NCBI RefSeq assembly: GCF_001704415.2
Contig: NW_017189840.1
Span: forward strand, 1 to 64,000
Direction of reading: 5' to 3'
DNA: 64,000 bases
From: Capra hircus
Taxonomy: Eukaryota; Chordata; Mammalia; Artiodactyla; Bovidae
Shown: positions 23,201-33,559 of the stretch, one piece after another
Position numbering within the stretch: position 1 is the stretch's first letter
Layout: each line of letters opens with the position of its first letter
The notes under the pieces: model-generated
Database searches by the model: none
Told to the model about the DNA's origin: nothing
The model's input: the letters and a program-made list of their open reading frames with translations, nothing else
Program-made: the position numbers and the translations under genes

Positions 23201-26200
23201 CCACTTGTGGCCGTTGTGAGTGGGGGATTGGGGACATCTGTCATCCACGCAGGCCATGAAGCATCTTTGCCAACCTTTATGAAGGCCTTGATTAAGGATG
23301 AGCATCTGCTCTTCTGACCCTAGAGGGCTATTCCCCATGTGGCCACTAGGGCTAATCTCTGGCTGGGCAGAGGGCTGGGTGCTATCTTTTCCCCTCTGGT
23401 TTCCATGATCTGGATCGTTGCCATGTTCTGACTGTATGCTGCTTTTGTAAAAAGGAGACATGATGGGAAAAAAATGATGTGGATGATGGTCGTGGTAGCC
23501 TTGTGGTTTGCTATTATGGTTTCCCTTTTGTACTGTGTTGAGTGTGCCAATTTCTGCTCACTCAACAGACCTCACAGAGCAGGAAAAATTGGCTGAGAAA
23601 ACTCAGAAACAGCAAAAGGTGGGGAGGGAAGTGTCAACATTTCTGTAAATGTCTTTGGACAGCGGAAGCTCCAGAGCCACAGGGCCTTTCTGGGCATGGT
23701 GGGGGTGCCCACCTCCCCTGCCAGGAGCTTGGCTGACCCTAGCCAGCTTGACAACAACCACTGGCATCTGGGTTCTCTCTGCCAGGTTCTAGGTGCCCAC
23801 GAGGCCCCCCGGAGGAGCTTCTCAGTAAGTAACCTGCCCTAGTGCATACGGGCACGTGTCCATCTGTATGTGTGTGCAGAGGAGTGTGTGTGCAGGTGTA
23901 TGCGGATGGGTTTGTGGGCACCTGGGATATAAAGGGGTGTGTGTGTGGGCACGTGTGTGTGCCACACCTCTTGGCTCTGTTCCCTCCATGTCTCCCCTGA
24001 GGTGCAATCTCCACCTCTCCTCCTTCCCTCCTCTCCTCTCCTCCCCTGAACCCTGGGGGCAAAGCCCGGTTCCCCAGGCCCTGCCTTGTTCTAACCTCGG
24101 CTGATCTGTGTCTTCTTCCTTCCTGTCCCCACCTCTAGCAACAAACAATTGTGAGTATCCTTCCGATCTACCTGTTTGTCAGGTTGGGGGCTTTTGGTGG
24201 CTTTGAGGTTGACCCAGTTCCAGGTGGAGGTGGGACCTGCTTCTGTGGTTGCCCTCTTGACTTGGGGGGACTGAAACCCCTCACAAGCAGTGCTGCACTG
24301 TGGGTGGGGCAGGGTATATGGTTGGGGTACCCTGAATTGGCACCTCCCAATTGGCTGGCCCACTGAGTCAGGGCTCGAGGGAGGAAAGGAACTGAAGGGC
24401 TGCCCTCCTCCCCCTCCCTTCCAGCCCCCGTCGGCGAAGTATGGTGGGCGGCACACAGTGACCATGATCCCGGGAGATGGCATCGGGCCAGAGCTCATGC
24501 TGCATGTCAAGTCGGTGTTCAGGTACAGAGCCCCCTGGGCCCAGTCAGGGGGACCCTGAGAACGAGGCACCATGAGGGTAGCGAGCCACTGGCGGGTGGC
24601 CCCTTGTCCTGGTACCTGCCCTCCTGCCAGGCTGAGCGGGTGAGGGGGAGGGTGGAACCCGAGCCACTCATGCCGTCTTGGCGTGTCAGGGCACCCCCAT
24701 CAGCTGGCATAGCTAGGCTCAGTCTCCCCTTGGCCAGAGCCCAGACAGAGTGGGCAGCAGCAGAGGAGAGACCCCCCACGCCCTGTGCTCGGGGCCTGGG
24801 GTCACTGTCCTGATCCCATTCTGCCCCAGGCATGCATGTGTGCCTGTGGACTTTGAAGAAGTGCATGTGAGCTCCACCGCCGACGAGGAGGACATCCGCA
24901 ATGCCATCATGGCCATCCGTCGGAACCGCGTAGCCCTGAAGGGTGAGACTCCCTTGTGAGCTGACCCTTGTCCCTGGGCGCCCACGGGTGCTGCACCTTG
25001 GTGGTCTCGGTGTTGCTAGCTGCTGCAGGAGCCTGTCCAGGCGTGGGCTCCCTCCCGCCTGGGGCCGCCCTCTCTGCTGGAGTCAGCTGTGGCTCTCAGA
25101 GTCTTCCTTCACACACTGGGTGTCACACCGATGCAGGTTTAAGCCCCTGCCAGTGGCCTTGGCTCTAGTCGGCACAGCTGTGGAAGTTACAGCTGGGAGC
25201 TTGACCCTCGCTGAGTGTTCCTCAGTTGGGTCCAGGTCCTTAAACTGTTTCCATCACTCATTCTGCACACTTGAGCCCATCACCTGCTCTGTAGGAGCAG
25301 TGAGCGAGCCGAGATGAAGGTAGAGACACAGGCCCTGGCTGTCGCCTGGAGGGGCTGACATGCCAACGATAGGGTGCCCGAGGCAGCCCTGGGGGAACCT
25401 GAGAAGGGCCCCCTCGACTTGACATTCTCTGACTGCCTTCTCTCAGGGGCAGCTGGCCCTCTGGGTGCCCTGGTTCCAGCCAAGGTGAAGCCGTGGTCTT
25501 TTATAGGCAACTATTGTCTGCTCCCGAGCTGGAGCTCTTGTGGCACCTTGACACAAGGCCTGGCACGAACCCTGGCCAAGCTGCCCTTGCAGCTGGACCC
25601 TGGCCTTGCCAAGCCTCACCCAGGGTCTCGCAAGACCTTCTGGCTAGCTGCCAGCTGTTTTCATCCCTTCCTTCATTCAGTATTTATCAAGCGTCTGTTA
25701 TATGCCAGGAAGCCATCAGTGAACTCAACACCCAGACGCACACACCCATCCGCCCTCATGGCGCTTCGACTGCAAGTGCACTAGGGTGTTCCGTGAAGCC
25801 CTCCTCCCACCAGCTCAAATGCAGGAGTACGCTGGAGCCTGGGCCCCTCTCCAGCCTGCCGGTCTTGTTTCTGTCCTGCAGGCAACATTGAAACAAACCA
25901 CAACCTGCCCCCATCCCACAAATCGCGAAACAACATCCTTCGGTGAGAGCCAAGGGTGCAGCTTGGGTGCTGGGTGGGGATGGCAGTGGCTGTGGCCAGC
26001 TGATCTGATTTGGTACACCTGCAGCACCAGCCTGGATCTCTATGCCAACGTCATCCACTGTAAGAGCCTTCCAGGTGTGGTGACCCGGCATCGGGACATT
26101 GATATCCTCATTGTCCGGGAGAACACAGAGGGCGAGTACAGCAGCCTGGAACACGAGGTGAGTGGGGCACGGGGGCCACCTGGCTAGGCTGGCAGTCAGG

Positions 26201-28680
26201 AAGGCCATGCCTGGAGGGAACCTCATGCGGGAGGGCAGGCTCCGACAGGATATGAGTCTCTGGTCCCTCCTCACCTTCCCAGAGTGTGGCAGGCGTGGTG
26301 GAGAGCCTGAAGATCATCACCAAGGCCAAGTCCCTGCGCATTGCTGAGTACGCTTTCCAACTGGCCCAGGAGAGTGGGCGCAAGAAAGTGACAGCCGTGC
26401 ACAAGGCCAACATCATGTAGGTCCCCAACGCCACCCCTCTGTACTGGGGCCCAGGCCTGCTCTCAGTGCACACGTTGGAGGGAGGTGGAACGGGGTTCTG
26501 CCCACTCTGCGGACGGGACTGGTGGTTCTGTGGTGGTGAATCCTGTCCCTCTGGCGGGCGGTGGCCGTGGCCAAGCTGGTGTCTTGCATCACCCTAGGAA
26601 ACTGGGCGATGGGCTCTTCCTCCAGTGCTGCAGGGAAGTGGCAGCCCGCTACCCCCAGATCACCTTTGAGAATATGATCGTGGACAACACCACCATGCAG
26701 GTAGTTGGGCTGCCATGCTGCATGGGCCCCTGCCCTGGGTGCATGGGCCTGCTGGTGCTCCAACTCCTGACTGCTGCTCCCCATCCCACAGCTGGTGTCC
26801 CGGCCCCAGCAGTTTGATGTCATGGTGATGCCCAATCTCTATGGTAACATCGTCAACAACGTCTGTGCCGGGCTAGTTGGGGGCCCTGGCCTTGTGGCTG
26901 GGGCCAACTATGGCCATGTGTATGCTGTGTTTGAGACGGTGAGTGCCACCAGTGATGCCAAGGCCATGGGCCTTTGTGAACTAGAGCTCAGTCAGTCTGT
27001 TCAGTCGCTCAGTCATGTACGACTCTTTGCCAGCCCATGGACTGCAAGCATGCTAGTCCTCCCTGTCCATCACCAATTCCCAGAGCTTGCTCAAACTCAT
27101 GTCCATCGAGTTGGTGATGCCATCCAACCATCTCATCCTCTGTCATCCGCTTTTCCTCCCACCTTCAATCTTCCCCAGCATCAAGGTCTTTCCCAAGGAG
27201 TCAGTTCTTCCCATCATGTGGCCAAAGTATTGGAGCTTCACCTTCAACATCAGTCCTTCTACTAAATATTCAGGACTGATCTCCTTTAGAATGGACTGGT
27301 TGGATCTCCTTGCAGTCCAGGGGACTCTTAAGAGTCTTCTCCAACACCACAGTTCAAAAGCATCAATTCTTTGGCGCTCAGCTTGCTTTATGGTCCAACT
27401 CTCACACCCCTACATGAAAGTGAAAGTGGAGTTGCTCAGTCGTGTCCAACTCCTTGCGACCCCATGGAGTGTAGCCCGCCAGGCTCCTCTGTCCATGGGA
27501 TCCTCCGGGCAAGAACACTGGAGTGGGTTGCCATTTCCTTCTCCAGGGGATCTTCCCAACCCAGGGATTGAACCCTGGTCTCCAGCATTGCAGGCAGACT
27601 CTCTACCATCTGAGCTACCAGGGAAGTCCACATACACGACTACTAGAAAAACCATAGTTTTAACTAGACGGACCTTTGTCGACAAAGGTTGGCAAAAAAC
27701 TATAGCTCATACACTTTCTAGTTCAGTCATTGAAAGTAAGTGATTTAGTGGTTTCTAGAATATTCAAAATTGTGTAAACATCCCCACTAATTCAAGAACA
27801 TTTTCATCACCATAGAAATCTTGTAGGCCCTCACCCTCTGTGATGGCCCACTCTGTAGAGTGTGCTTCTCTCTGAATCTGAATAAATCCATTTCTTACCA
27901 AAAAAAAAAAATCTGGTAATTGTGGCCAGCATTCTCTGTCCCCTCCCCCCAGCTCCTCGCACCAATCTCATCTGCTCAGTCTCTGGATTTGCCTGTTCTG
28001 GACAGTTCACACCAATGCAGGGTACCCTTGACATTCTTACATTCACCAGCCCCCTCCTTTTTCATGTCACCTCTTCCAGGCTACAAGGAACACAGGGAAG
28101 AGTATTGCCAATAAGAACATTGCCAATCCCACAGCTACGCTGCTGGCGAGTTGCATGATGCTCGACCACCTCAAGTAAGTGGCTTCTCAGTGCCTGGCCA
28201 TCAGCCCTCAGACTGTGTCCGAGGCCCAGAGGACTGAACTCTGTTCTCCTTCCTCAGGCTCCACTCCTATGCCACTTCTATCCGCAAGGCCGTCCTGGCA
28301 TCCATGGACAATGAAAACGTGAGGCCCCCCAACCCCCGCCCAGGTTGAGCTGATAAGACGCCTGAGGGGCCGGAAATGGTGACCTAGCGCCACCGTGGGG
28401 AGGGTGACACCAGGTTGGCTGGGCCTTCTCGGTCTTAGCTGGTACCGTGGCCCGCCTGGTGGCCCTTCCAGTTCCTGCAGGCCACAGCATGTAGTGGGCA
28501 GCCCTGGGCCGCCTGCAGGCCAGGGCTCAGGGATTGGCCAGATCCTGGCATGTGCCCAAGTTTGCCTGTCTCCTGCAGATGCACACCCCAGACATTGGGG
28601 GCCAGGGCACCACATCGGAAGCCATCCAGGACATCATCCGCCATATCCGCGTCATCAACGGCCGGGCCGTGGAGGCCTAG
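20298..28680 (+). CDS. IDH3G: Isocitrate dehydrogenase [NAD] subunit gamma, mitochondrial, complete
   Basis: Thirteen coding exons: 20298-20378, 23786-23824, 24139-24150 (12 nt), 24425-24522, 24830-24942, 25882-25942, 26025-26157, 26283-26416, 26598-26700, 26792-26938, 28080-28174, 28258-28318, 28579-28680 (stop TAG). Sum 1179 nt = 392 aa. Exons 1-3 encode an Arg/Ala-rich mitochondrial targeting sequence. The rest is one isocitrate/isopropylmalate dehydrogenase fold, with the N-terminal [12 protein letters not shown] loop, [31 protein letters not shown] and the [11 protein letters not shown] segment. It is the gamma (regulatory) subunit of the NAD-dependent IDH3 complex (alpha2-beta-gamma) of the matrix, which oxidises isocitrate to 2-oxoglutarate and takes part in allosteric activation. 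Intron 10 (26939-28079) holds a BovB LINE with a nested SINE. All exon phases join. Confidence 0.97.
20379..23785 (+). other. IDH3G: IDH3G intron 1
   Basis: 3.4 kb. The first ~500 bp continue the promoter CpG island. A weak MIR-like stretch lies near 22190-22265. A long minus-frame ORF at 22214-22681 and others have no family resemblance. No further exon seen. Confidence 0.65.
24139..24150 (+). other. IDH3G: IDH3G 12-nt microexon
   Basis: Four codons (Gln-Gln-Thr-Ile) between 'cctctag' and 'gtgagt'. Without it, the transit-peptide end joins PPSAKYGG directly; with it the protein reads [12 protein letters not shown], matching the [12 protein letters not shown] recalled for human IDH3G. Because 12 nt is a multiple of three, skipping would keep the frame. 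Confidence 0.9.
25668..25790 (-). repeat. LINE-2 3' end fragment
   Basis: 'cattcagtatttatcaagcg' then 'tctgttatatgccagg' and later 'cctcatggcgctt' are the reverse complement of the LINE-2 3' end. Ancient and diverged; in IDH3G intron 5. Confidence 0.6.
26989..27692 (-). repeat. BovB (RTE LINE) 3' fragment in IDH3G intron 10, split by a SINE
   Basis: Minus-strand BovB 3' region: 26989-27415 and 27636-27692 are two parts of one element, each matching adjacent BovB sequence (the second part carries 'aaaccatagttttaactaga' and the following 'cggacctttgt'). A Bov-tA SINE lies between them. The element sits antisense in the intron, just 50 bp after exon 10. Confidence 0.85.
27416..27635 (-). repeat. 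Bov-tA SINE nested in BovB
   Basis: Complete minus-orientation SINE beginning 'gaaagtgaaagtggagttgc' and ending 'gagctaccagggaagtcc', interrupting the BovB fragment. It must therefore be younger than that copy. Confidence 0.88.
27810..27911 (+). repeat. Unclassified retroposed-looking segment with AATAAA and A-tail
   Basis: AATAAA at 27881-27886 is followed 13 nt later by a run of 12 A (27900-27911), the look of a reverse-transcribed 3' end or an LTR-type R region inside intron 10. No coding content. Family not recognised. Confidence 0.4.
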
Positions 28681-28768
28681 GTTGTCTCCGGGACTGTGGA
28701 GGCCCACTCTTCAGACCCGCTTGGCGCCACCAACCAGCACCCACGGTGGCTCAGTGGGTGGACCCAGA

Positions 28769-28774
28769 ATAAAC
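28769..28774 (+). terminator. IDH3G: IDH3G poly(A) signal
   Basis: Canonical AATAAA, 88 nt after the stop codon, followed by a GT-rich stretch at 28795-28812. The 3' UTR is only about 110 nt. Confidence 0.9.
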
Positions 28775-28840
28775 CCACTTCTGCCCCAGCCCTTGGTGGC
28801 GTGCTTCTGTCACTATGGACGCGGGTGTTTCAGGTCACAC

Positions 28841-28846
28841 TTTATT
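28841..28846 (-). terminator. SRPK3: SRPK3 poly(A) signal
   Basis: TTTATT on the plus strand (AATAAA on minus), about 255 nt downstream of the SRPK3 stop codon. The SRPK3 3' end thus lies within tens of bases of the IDH3G 3' end. Confidence 0.88.
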
Positions 28847-29099
28847 AAGAAAAGAAACAGCACACTTCCCATTCAGAGGGCCCCTCTGTGAGGGTTGGGC
28901 AGCAGAACACATCCTGAAAGGCCAGGGCCTAGCCTCAGCAGATCCGTCTGCCCTGGCCTGCCCCGCCCAGGTGGGTATGAGAAAGCTCCCACTCAGCAGG
29001 GTGGGCAGGAACTGTACTGCTTTCCCTGAAGGCACTGGGGGCCGGGGGGGTAGGGAGGGAGCCAGGCCCGCCCCAAGCTGCCCAAAGTTCCCACAGGGC

Positions 29100-32000
29100 C
29101 TAGGGATTGAGCCAAGGGTGCTGCAGGCAGTCGGCCGCGCTGGCCCGCTTCTCGGGGATGTATTCCATCATGGGCAGCAGGAAGGCGCTGAACTGTGTGG
29201 CCTGCTCCAGGGGCCACTCATACTTCTCCATGAGCACCTCGTACAGGCCCCAGTGCTTGAGGTTGTGGATGTGCCGCAGCTCCCCTGGAGGCAGGCCAGC
29301 ACCCTGCAGGTCAGCCTCTGCCTGGGAGGCCGGTCATCTGAGACCCCTCGCTGGCCCCCAAGTTCCCACATCATCCCTCCATCCAGGTGGCCCCACCTCT
29401 CCGGTTGAAGAACTCCCGGGAATAGCGGCCTGAGAGGGCAAAGGCTGGGGGGATGTCTCCTAACAGCTCCACGATGTGGGCGATATGGTCTGTGGACAGA
29501 AAGGGAGCTGGGAGGTCGGCCAGGCTGCTGGGAGGTCCCAAGGCTGGACCTTAGGGTTTGCCACCTCCTACCCTCATCACGACTGTAGTCTTCTCCCGAG
29601 TGCGGTTCGAACAGGTAGTCGCCAGTGGCCAGCTCAAAGGCCTGAAAAGGGCAGAGGGTAAAGCGATTGGCCCCAGTGAGTCTGCCCAGGTGGGGGACAG
29701 CCGCGGGCAGACATACCATGCATGCTGTGCTCCAGATGTCGGCCGGGGGCCCATACTCGGCACCGATCAGCACCTCCACAGCCCGGTACTGCCGTGTCTG
29801 GATGTCCTCAGTGAAGTGCTTGTGCTGGAGGCAAGGGGAGCCCGGGGGAGGGGCTGGGGCCAGGGCTGGGCTGCCCTTAGTCGCCCCCCACACGTCTCCC
29901 ACCTTCTGGGGGCCCATGCACCCCAGGAGCATCGTGGGGCTCGCTCTGAGCCTCAGGGGCCCCCGTTGTCCTAAGAGGGCCTGGCAAGGTGACCTGAGAC
30001 AGGCCGGCCCCTGCACCATGGCCGTCTACCCCCGCCCATGGGCCCAGTCCTGCCGACTGGGTGGGAGAGGTGCTGTCTTGGGCTCGGCCCTGGGACTGCA
30101 GCCTGAGGCTGTCACGGGGGTCTGGTCGAGCCCCGGGGACCGGCCTTGTTCATAGCAAGGTGCCTGGTCATACCACCCAGCAGGCGTTGCCCAGGTCTGC
30201 GATCTTGATCTTGATCTTGTCTGCGTTTTGGGGCTCTAGGGGGTTCACCAGGAGGTTGGAGGCACCAAACGGTGCTGGGGAAGCAAGAGAAGGGAGAGTG
30301 GCTGAGCTAGTCAGGCACCGGCCTAGCCCTGCCCGCTGCCCGCTGGCCTGGTCACACTTACTGCTAGGGGAGAGCAGGCCGCCGGCCTCCCGCTGGTTGG
30401 ACGAGCCTGAGAGGATGGAGCACGAGGCGGGAGAGAAGAGGGAGCCCGAGAAGCCTGAGGTCTGGGAGCCCGGGCTGAGGCTGAGGTTGCCCCTGGGGGC
30501 CGGGGATGAAGAAGCCGGTGAGGGGTCAGCCCCAATGCCGCCCAGGTGGCAACCGGAAGAGGATGTGGAGCAGCTGCCCGCCTCGAGTCTGGAGCTGGAG
30601 TCTGGGGAGACAGGCCAAGGTACTGAGTGGGCAGCTGCCACCGGGGGGCCCGCTCCCTGCTCCCATCCTCACCCTCGGCCTGGGCCGCAGCCTCCATGGC
30701 CTCCAGCTTCTGCAGGTCACGCAGCCGCTCCTCCAGCAGCCGCTTCTGCTGTTTCCGCTTGCGCCGCATCTTCTTCCTCTTGTTTTTTGACAGCTTCCCT
30801 GTCTGCCAAGAGAGCCAGGGTCAGCCCAGGGGTGCCTGGCAGCCAGCCGCGGAGCAGCCCAAGTTTGTCCACAGGGCTCCCGCAGGGGACAAGGTCTGCG
30901 GGTCCCAGGACTCCATGACCATCAGGATGTGGTCCTGCAACCTCGCCCACCTCCTGGGTCCCCTCCTGCCCTCCACTCTCCAGAGCTGGAGGCCGAGGAG
31001 GAATCAAGAAGCCTCTGGCTGGGCGCCAGCCTCCCTTGGGGCCAGCTGTAAACACATTGTCCTTCCGGGGAGGTGGTGGTGAGCCCCAGTGGCCACCCAG
31101 GGCCGTTTGGGGCTTGTGGCCCCCTGTGTATCACCCTCATCCAGGCCACTTGGCCTTTTGGAAATGCCCCTGCAGGAGTGTTGGGCAGCAGGGAGAGTTA
31201 GGGAGAAAGGGGAACCAGAGAGGCTGAGAAGTGAGCTCTGAGCAGATGGGAAAATGAGGCCTAGGAAAAGAGGCGGCCCAACTTACCAAGACCTCCTGGG
31301 GGGCGGTACTGACTGCGGTGGAGCAGGCAGAGCCGGGAGGAAGAGAGAGGAACCAAGACTCAGGCTGGGGCTGAGGCCCACGGGCCCTGCCCCGGCCCCA
31401 CACAGGATCTGGGTACCTGTGGAGCGGGATGGGGGTGGTGCCCCTGACTGTTGCCACTCTGTGGCCTCAGCAGCCAGGCGCCGGATGTAGGCATCCCCCA
31501 CACACAGCAGGATGTTCTCGGGCTTGATGTCTGTGTGGATGATCTTGCACTTGGTGTGGAGGTAATCCAGGCCGTGCAGCACCTGGAGAGAGCCAGTCCT
31601 GAAGTCCACCCGCCCTGCCCTGGCTGCCTGCCACAGGGCTCTTCCTGCCGAACTCAGGAAGAGCTCACCTGCCTCACGATGCTCTTCACACAGGGCACGG
31701 GCAGGCCCTGGTAGTTGGACTTGATGATCCACTTGAGCAGCTGGTGGCCGAGGACCTCCAACACCATGCACACATCTGGGGCCAGGAGTGAAGGGCAGCC
31801 GCTGGGCGTGCAGCCGGGGCCCAGGTCCTGCCCACCCTCAGCTGGGGTGGGGGAGCCCCAAGGCTCAGGCAGCATAGAGCTAGGTCTGGGAGGTCCTGTA
31901 TCACCACCATCCCAGTGGCGCCCTAGTGTCCCTGTCACTCTCTGGTGTGCCAGTTGGCACCATACTTTCTGTGGTCTTCCTAGGGACAGGGCACTGGAGG

Positions 32001-33435
32001 AGTAGACAGGTTTCTCAGAACAGCCCCAGTCCTGTGCCCATGTCTGCCCAAGAGCCTATTGACAGCCCCCCCGAAAGGGAAGGCACATAGAGACAGTGCC
32101 TCCCACTTGGGGGTAACCTAGCCATGGATTGCCAATGCCAACCTGGTTATCTGCTCCACCTCCCATGCCCAGACACAAATCCCTGAAGTGCTGGGGGTAT
32201 TTCATAGACTAGTGTCATTGGAAGGGATAAACCGCCCATCACACAGATCAGCAAACTGAGGCCCCTGGAGCTGGAAGGCACCAGCCAGCTAGCTCCTGCT
32301 GATACGCCACACTTGTTTGCTCAGCCTGCAAAGGATACGGACTCCGTTAACCCCTGAGATCCTGAAGTCATCGATGAGCTGGACAATGGTTTCTCTTTTG
32401 GGGTCACTGGGGTCACTGTCTCGGACCTGCAGTAAAAGCCAAGGGGCCACAGATGGCTTCAACCTGCCCCTTGCCGGCTGCTCCCCCAGGGTGGGCAGCC
32501 CCTCCGGCACCCCTTGTCCCGCTGTGCTTGGGCCTCACTGGAAGAAAAGCCTCAGGCCCGCCCTCTGGGTCCTCCCCCTCGGCCTTGCCAGCTGGAGCCT
32601 GCCCCTGTGGGCGCCCCGCCCCAGCCTTCGGAGCCGGCGGGCGGGCCTCACACCCACATTGCCAGGCCCCAGGCGGCTCCCAGGGAGCTGGGAAAGGGTA
32701 GGGGAGGCGCCTCACACATTTCAGGAGCTTGATCTCATCTACAGCTGTCTCCGTGTAATGCCCCGCGCTCTTCACCACTTTGAGAGCCACGAAACGCTTG
32801 CGCCTGCAACACCAAGACCCGTGTTGGCCGCTGGCACCAGGCAGACCCACGGGGCCCTCGCCATAGCTGCAGGCATGCCCGGGGCAGGATCCCAGCTGGC
32901 ATGGAGCCCCGGGGCGGGGGTGGGGGGACACTCACTGGATGTCCCAGCAGAGCCAGACGGTGGAGAAGTGGCCCCAGCCCAGCTTGCGCACCACGTGGTA
33001 CCGCCCATTGAACAGGTCCCCGATTTTCACAGGGTAGTAGCCGCCTGGGGAAGGGAGCCCACAGAGGCCGCTGAGGGTGGCGCCTTGCCCCTGCCCCGGC
33101 ACAGCGCCGTCCTGCTGGGACCCCTGGCCCACGTGGGCGGGCTCCAGGCCCCCTCCTCTTCCTCCCTGGGGCCTCACCCTTGCAGTAGTCCTTGGGGTCT
33201 TCCTGCTCCTCCTCGTCGGAGCCTAGCAGCCCCTGCAGCATCTGTGGCGTGGGGGCGGCGGGGGCCAGTTCGGAGCCAGAGGACTCGGGCCCGCAGGAGG
33301 CCTGCGAGCTGCGGGTGGGGCAGGCAGGCAGTGAGCGCACGGGCTGCCAGGGACCCTGGGCAGCCCGACCTGGCCTTACCTGCTGCTGCTGTCACTATCG
33401 TCGCCGCCGCAGCCGCCACTTGCACTGGCGCTCAT
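29100..33435 (-). CDS. SRPK3: SRSF protein kinase 3 (muscle-specific SR kinase), complete
   Basis: Fifteen coding exons, 5' to 3' on minus: 33380-33435, 33178-33308, 32936-33044, 32716-32803, 32339-32426, 31669-31775, 31417-31582, 31287-31312 (26 nt), 30673-30802, 30362-30601, 30174-30274, 29717-29824, 29572-29641, 29397-29489, 29100-29284 (stop TAG). Sum 1698 nt = 565 aa; human is 567. Residues 1-62 are Ser/Gly/acid-rich. The kinase N-lobe has the G-loop KLGWGHFSTVWL (83-94) and catalytic Lys107 (VALK). The catalytic loop is HTDIKPEN (Asp211). A spacer of about 130 residues (Lys/Arg-rich, then Ser-rich) splits the kinase, and the second lobe begins at DLG (Asp407). HTD and DLG in place of HRD and DFG are SRPK hallmarks. 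The enzyme phosphorylates Arg-Ser repeats of splicing factors and acts in skeletal and heart muscle downstream of MEF2. Confidence 0.97.
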
Positions 33436-33505
33436 TCTGGCCGCGTTGCCCGTAGTTCCGGCACCCCGGGCGGCCGCTCCTCTGGGGCCCGGTCAGAGCC
33501 CGCAC

Positions 33506-33512
33506 ATTTATA
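33506..33512 (-). promoter_or_regulatory. SRPK3: SRPK3 TATA box
   Basis: TATAAAT on the minus strand, about 70 nt upstream of the start codon. This places the transcription start near 33480 with a 5' UTR of roughly 45 nt. Confidence 0.7.
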
Positions 33513-33538
33513 GCCTCGGCCGCTGATCTCACCCGCCT

Positions 33539-33559
33539 TTATAAATAGCCTCCCAGCTG
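33539..33559 (-). promoter_or_regulatory. SRPK3: SRPK3 MEF2 site and E-box
   Basis: On the minus strand CTATTTATAA (33539-33548) fits the MEF2 consensus YTAWWWWTAR exactly. CAGCTG (33554-33559) is an E-box of the MyoD type six bases further upstream. SRPK3 is a known direct MEF2C target in mouse muscle; the motifs are seen, the function is carried over from that work. Confidence 0.8.

Noticed and set aside
30673..30802. Suspected 1-nt insertion (frameshift) in SRPK3 exon 9
   Set aside because: A recount of the A-rich stretch showed the exon is 130 nt and the frame continues correctly through KNKRKKMRRKRK.
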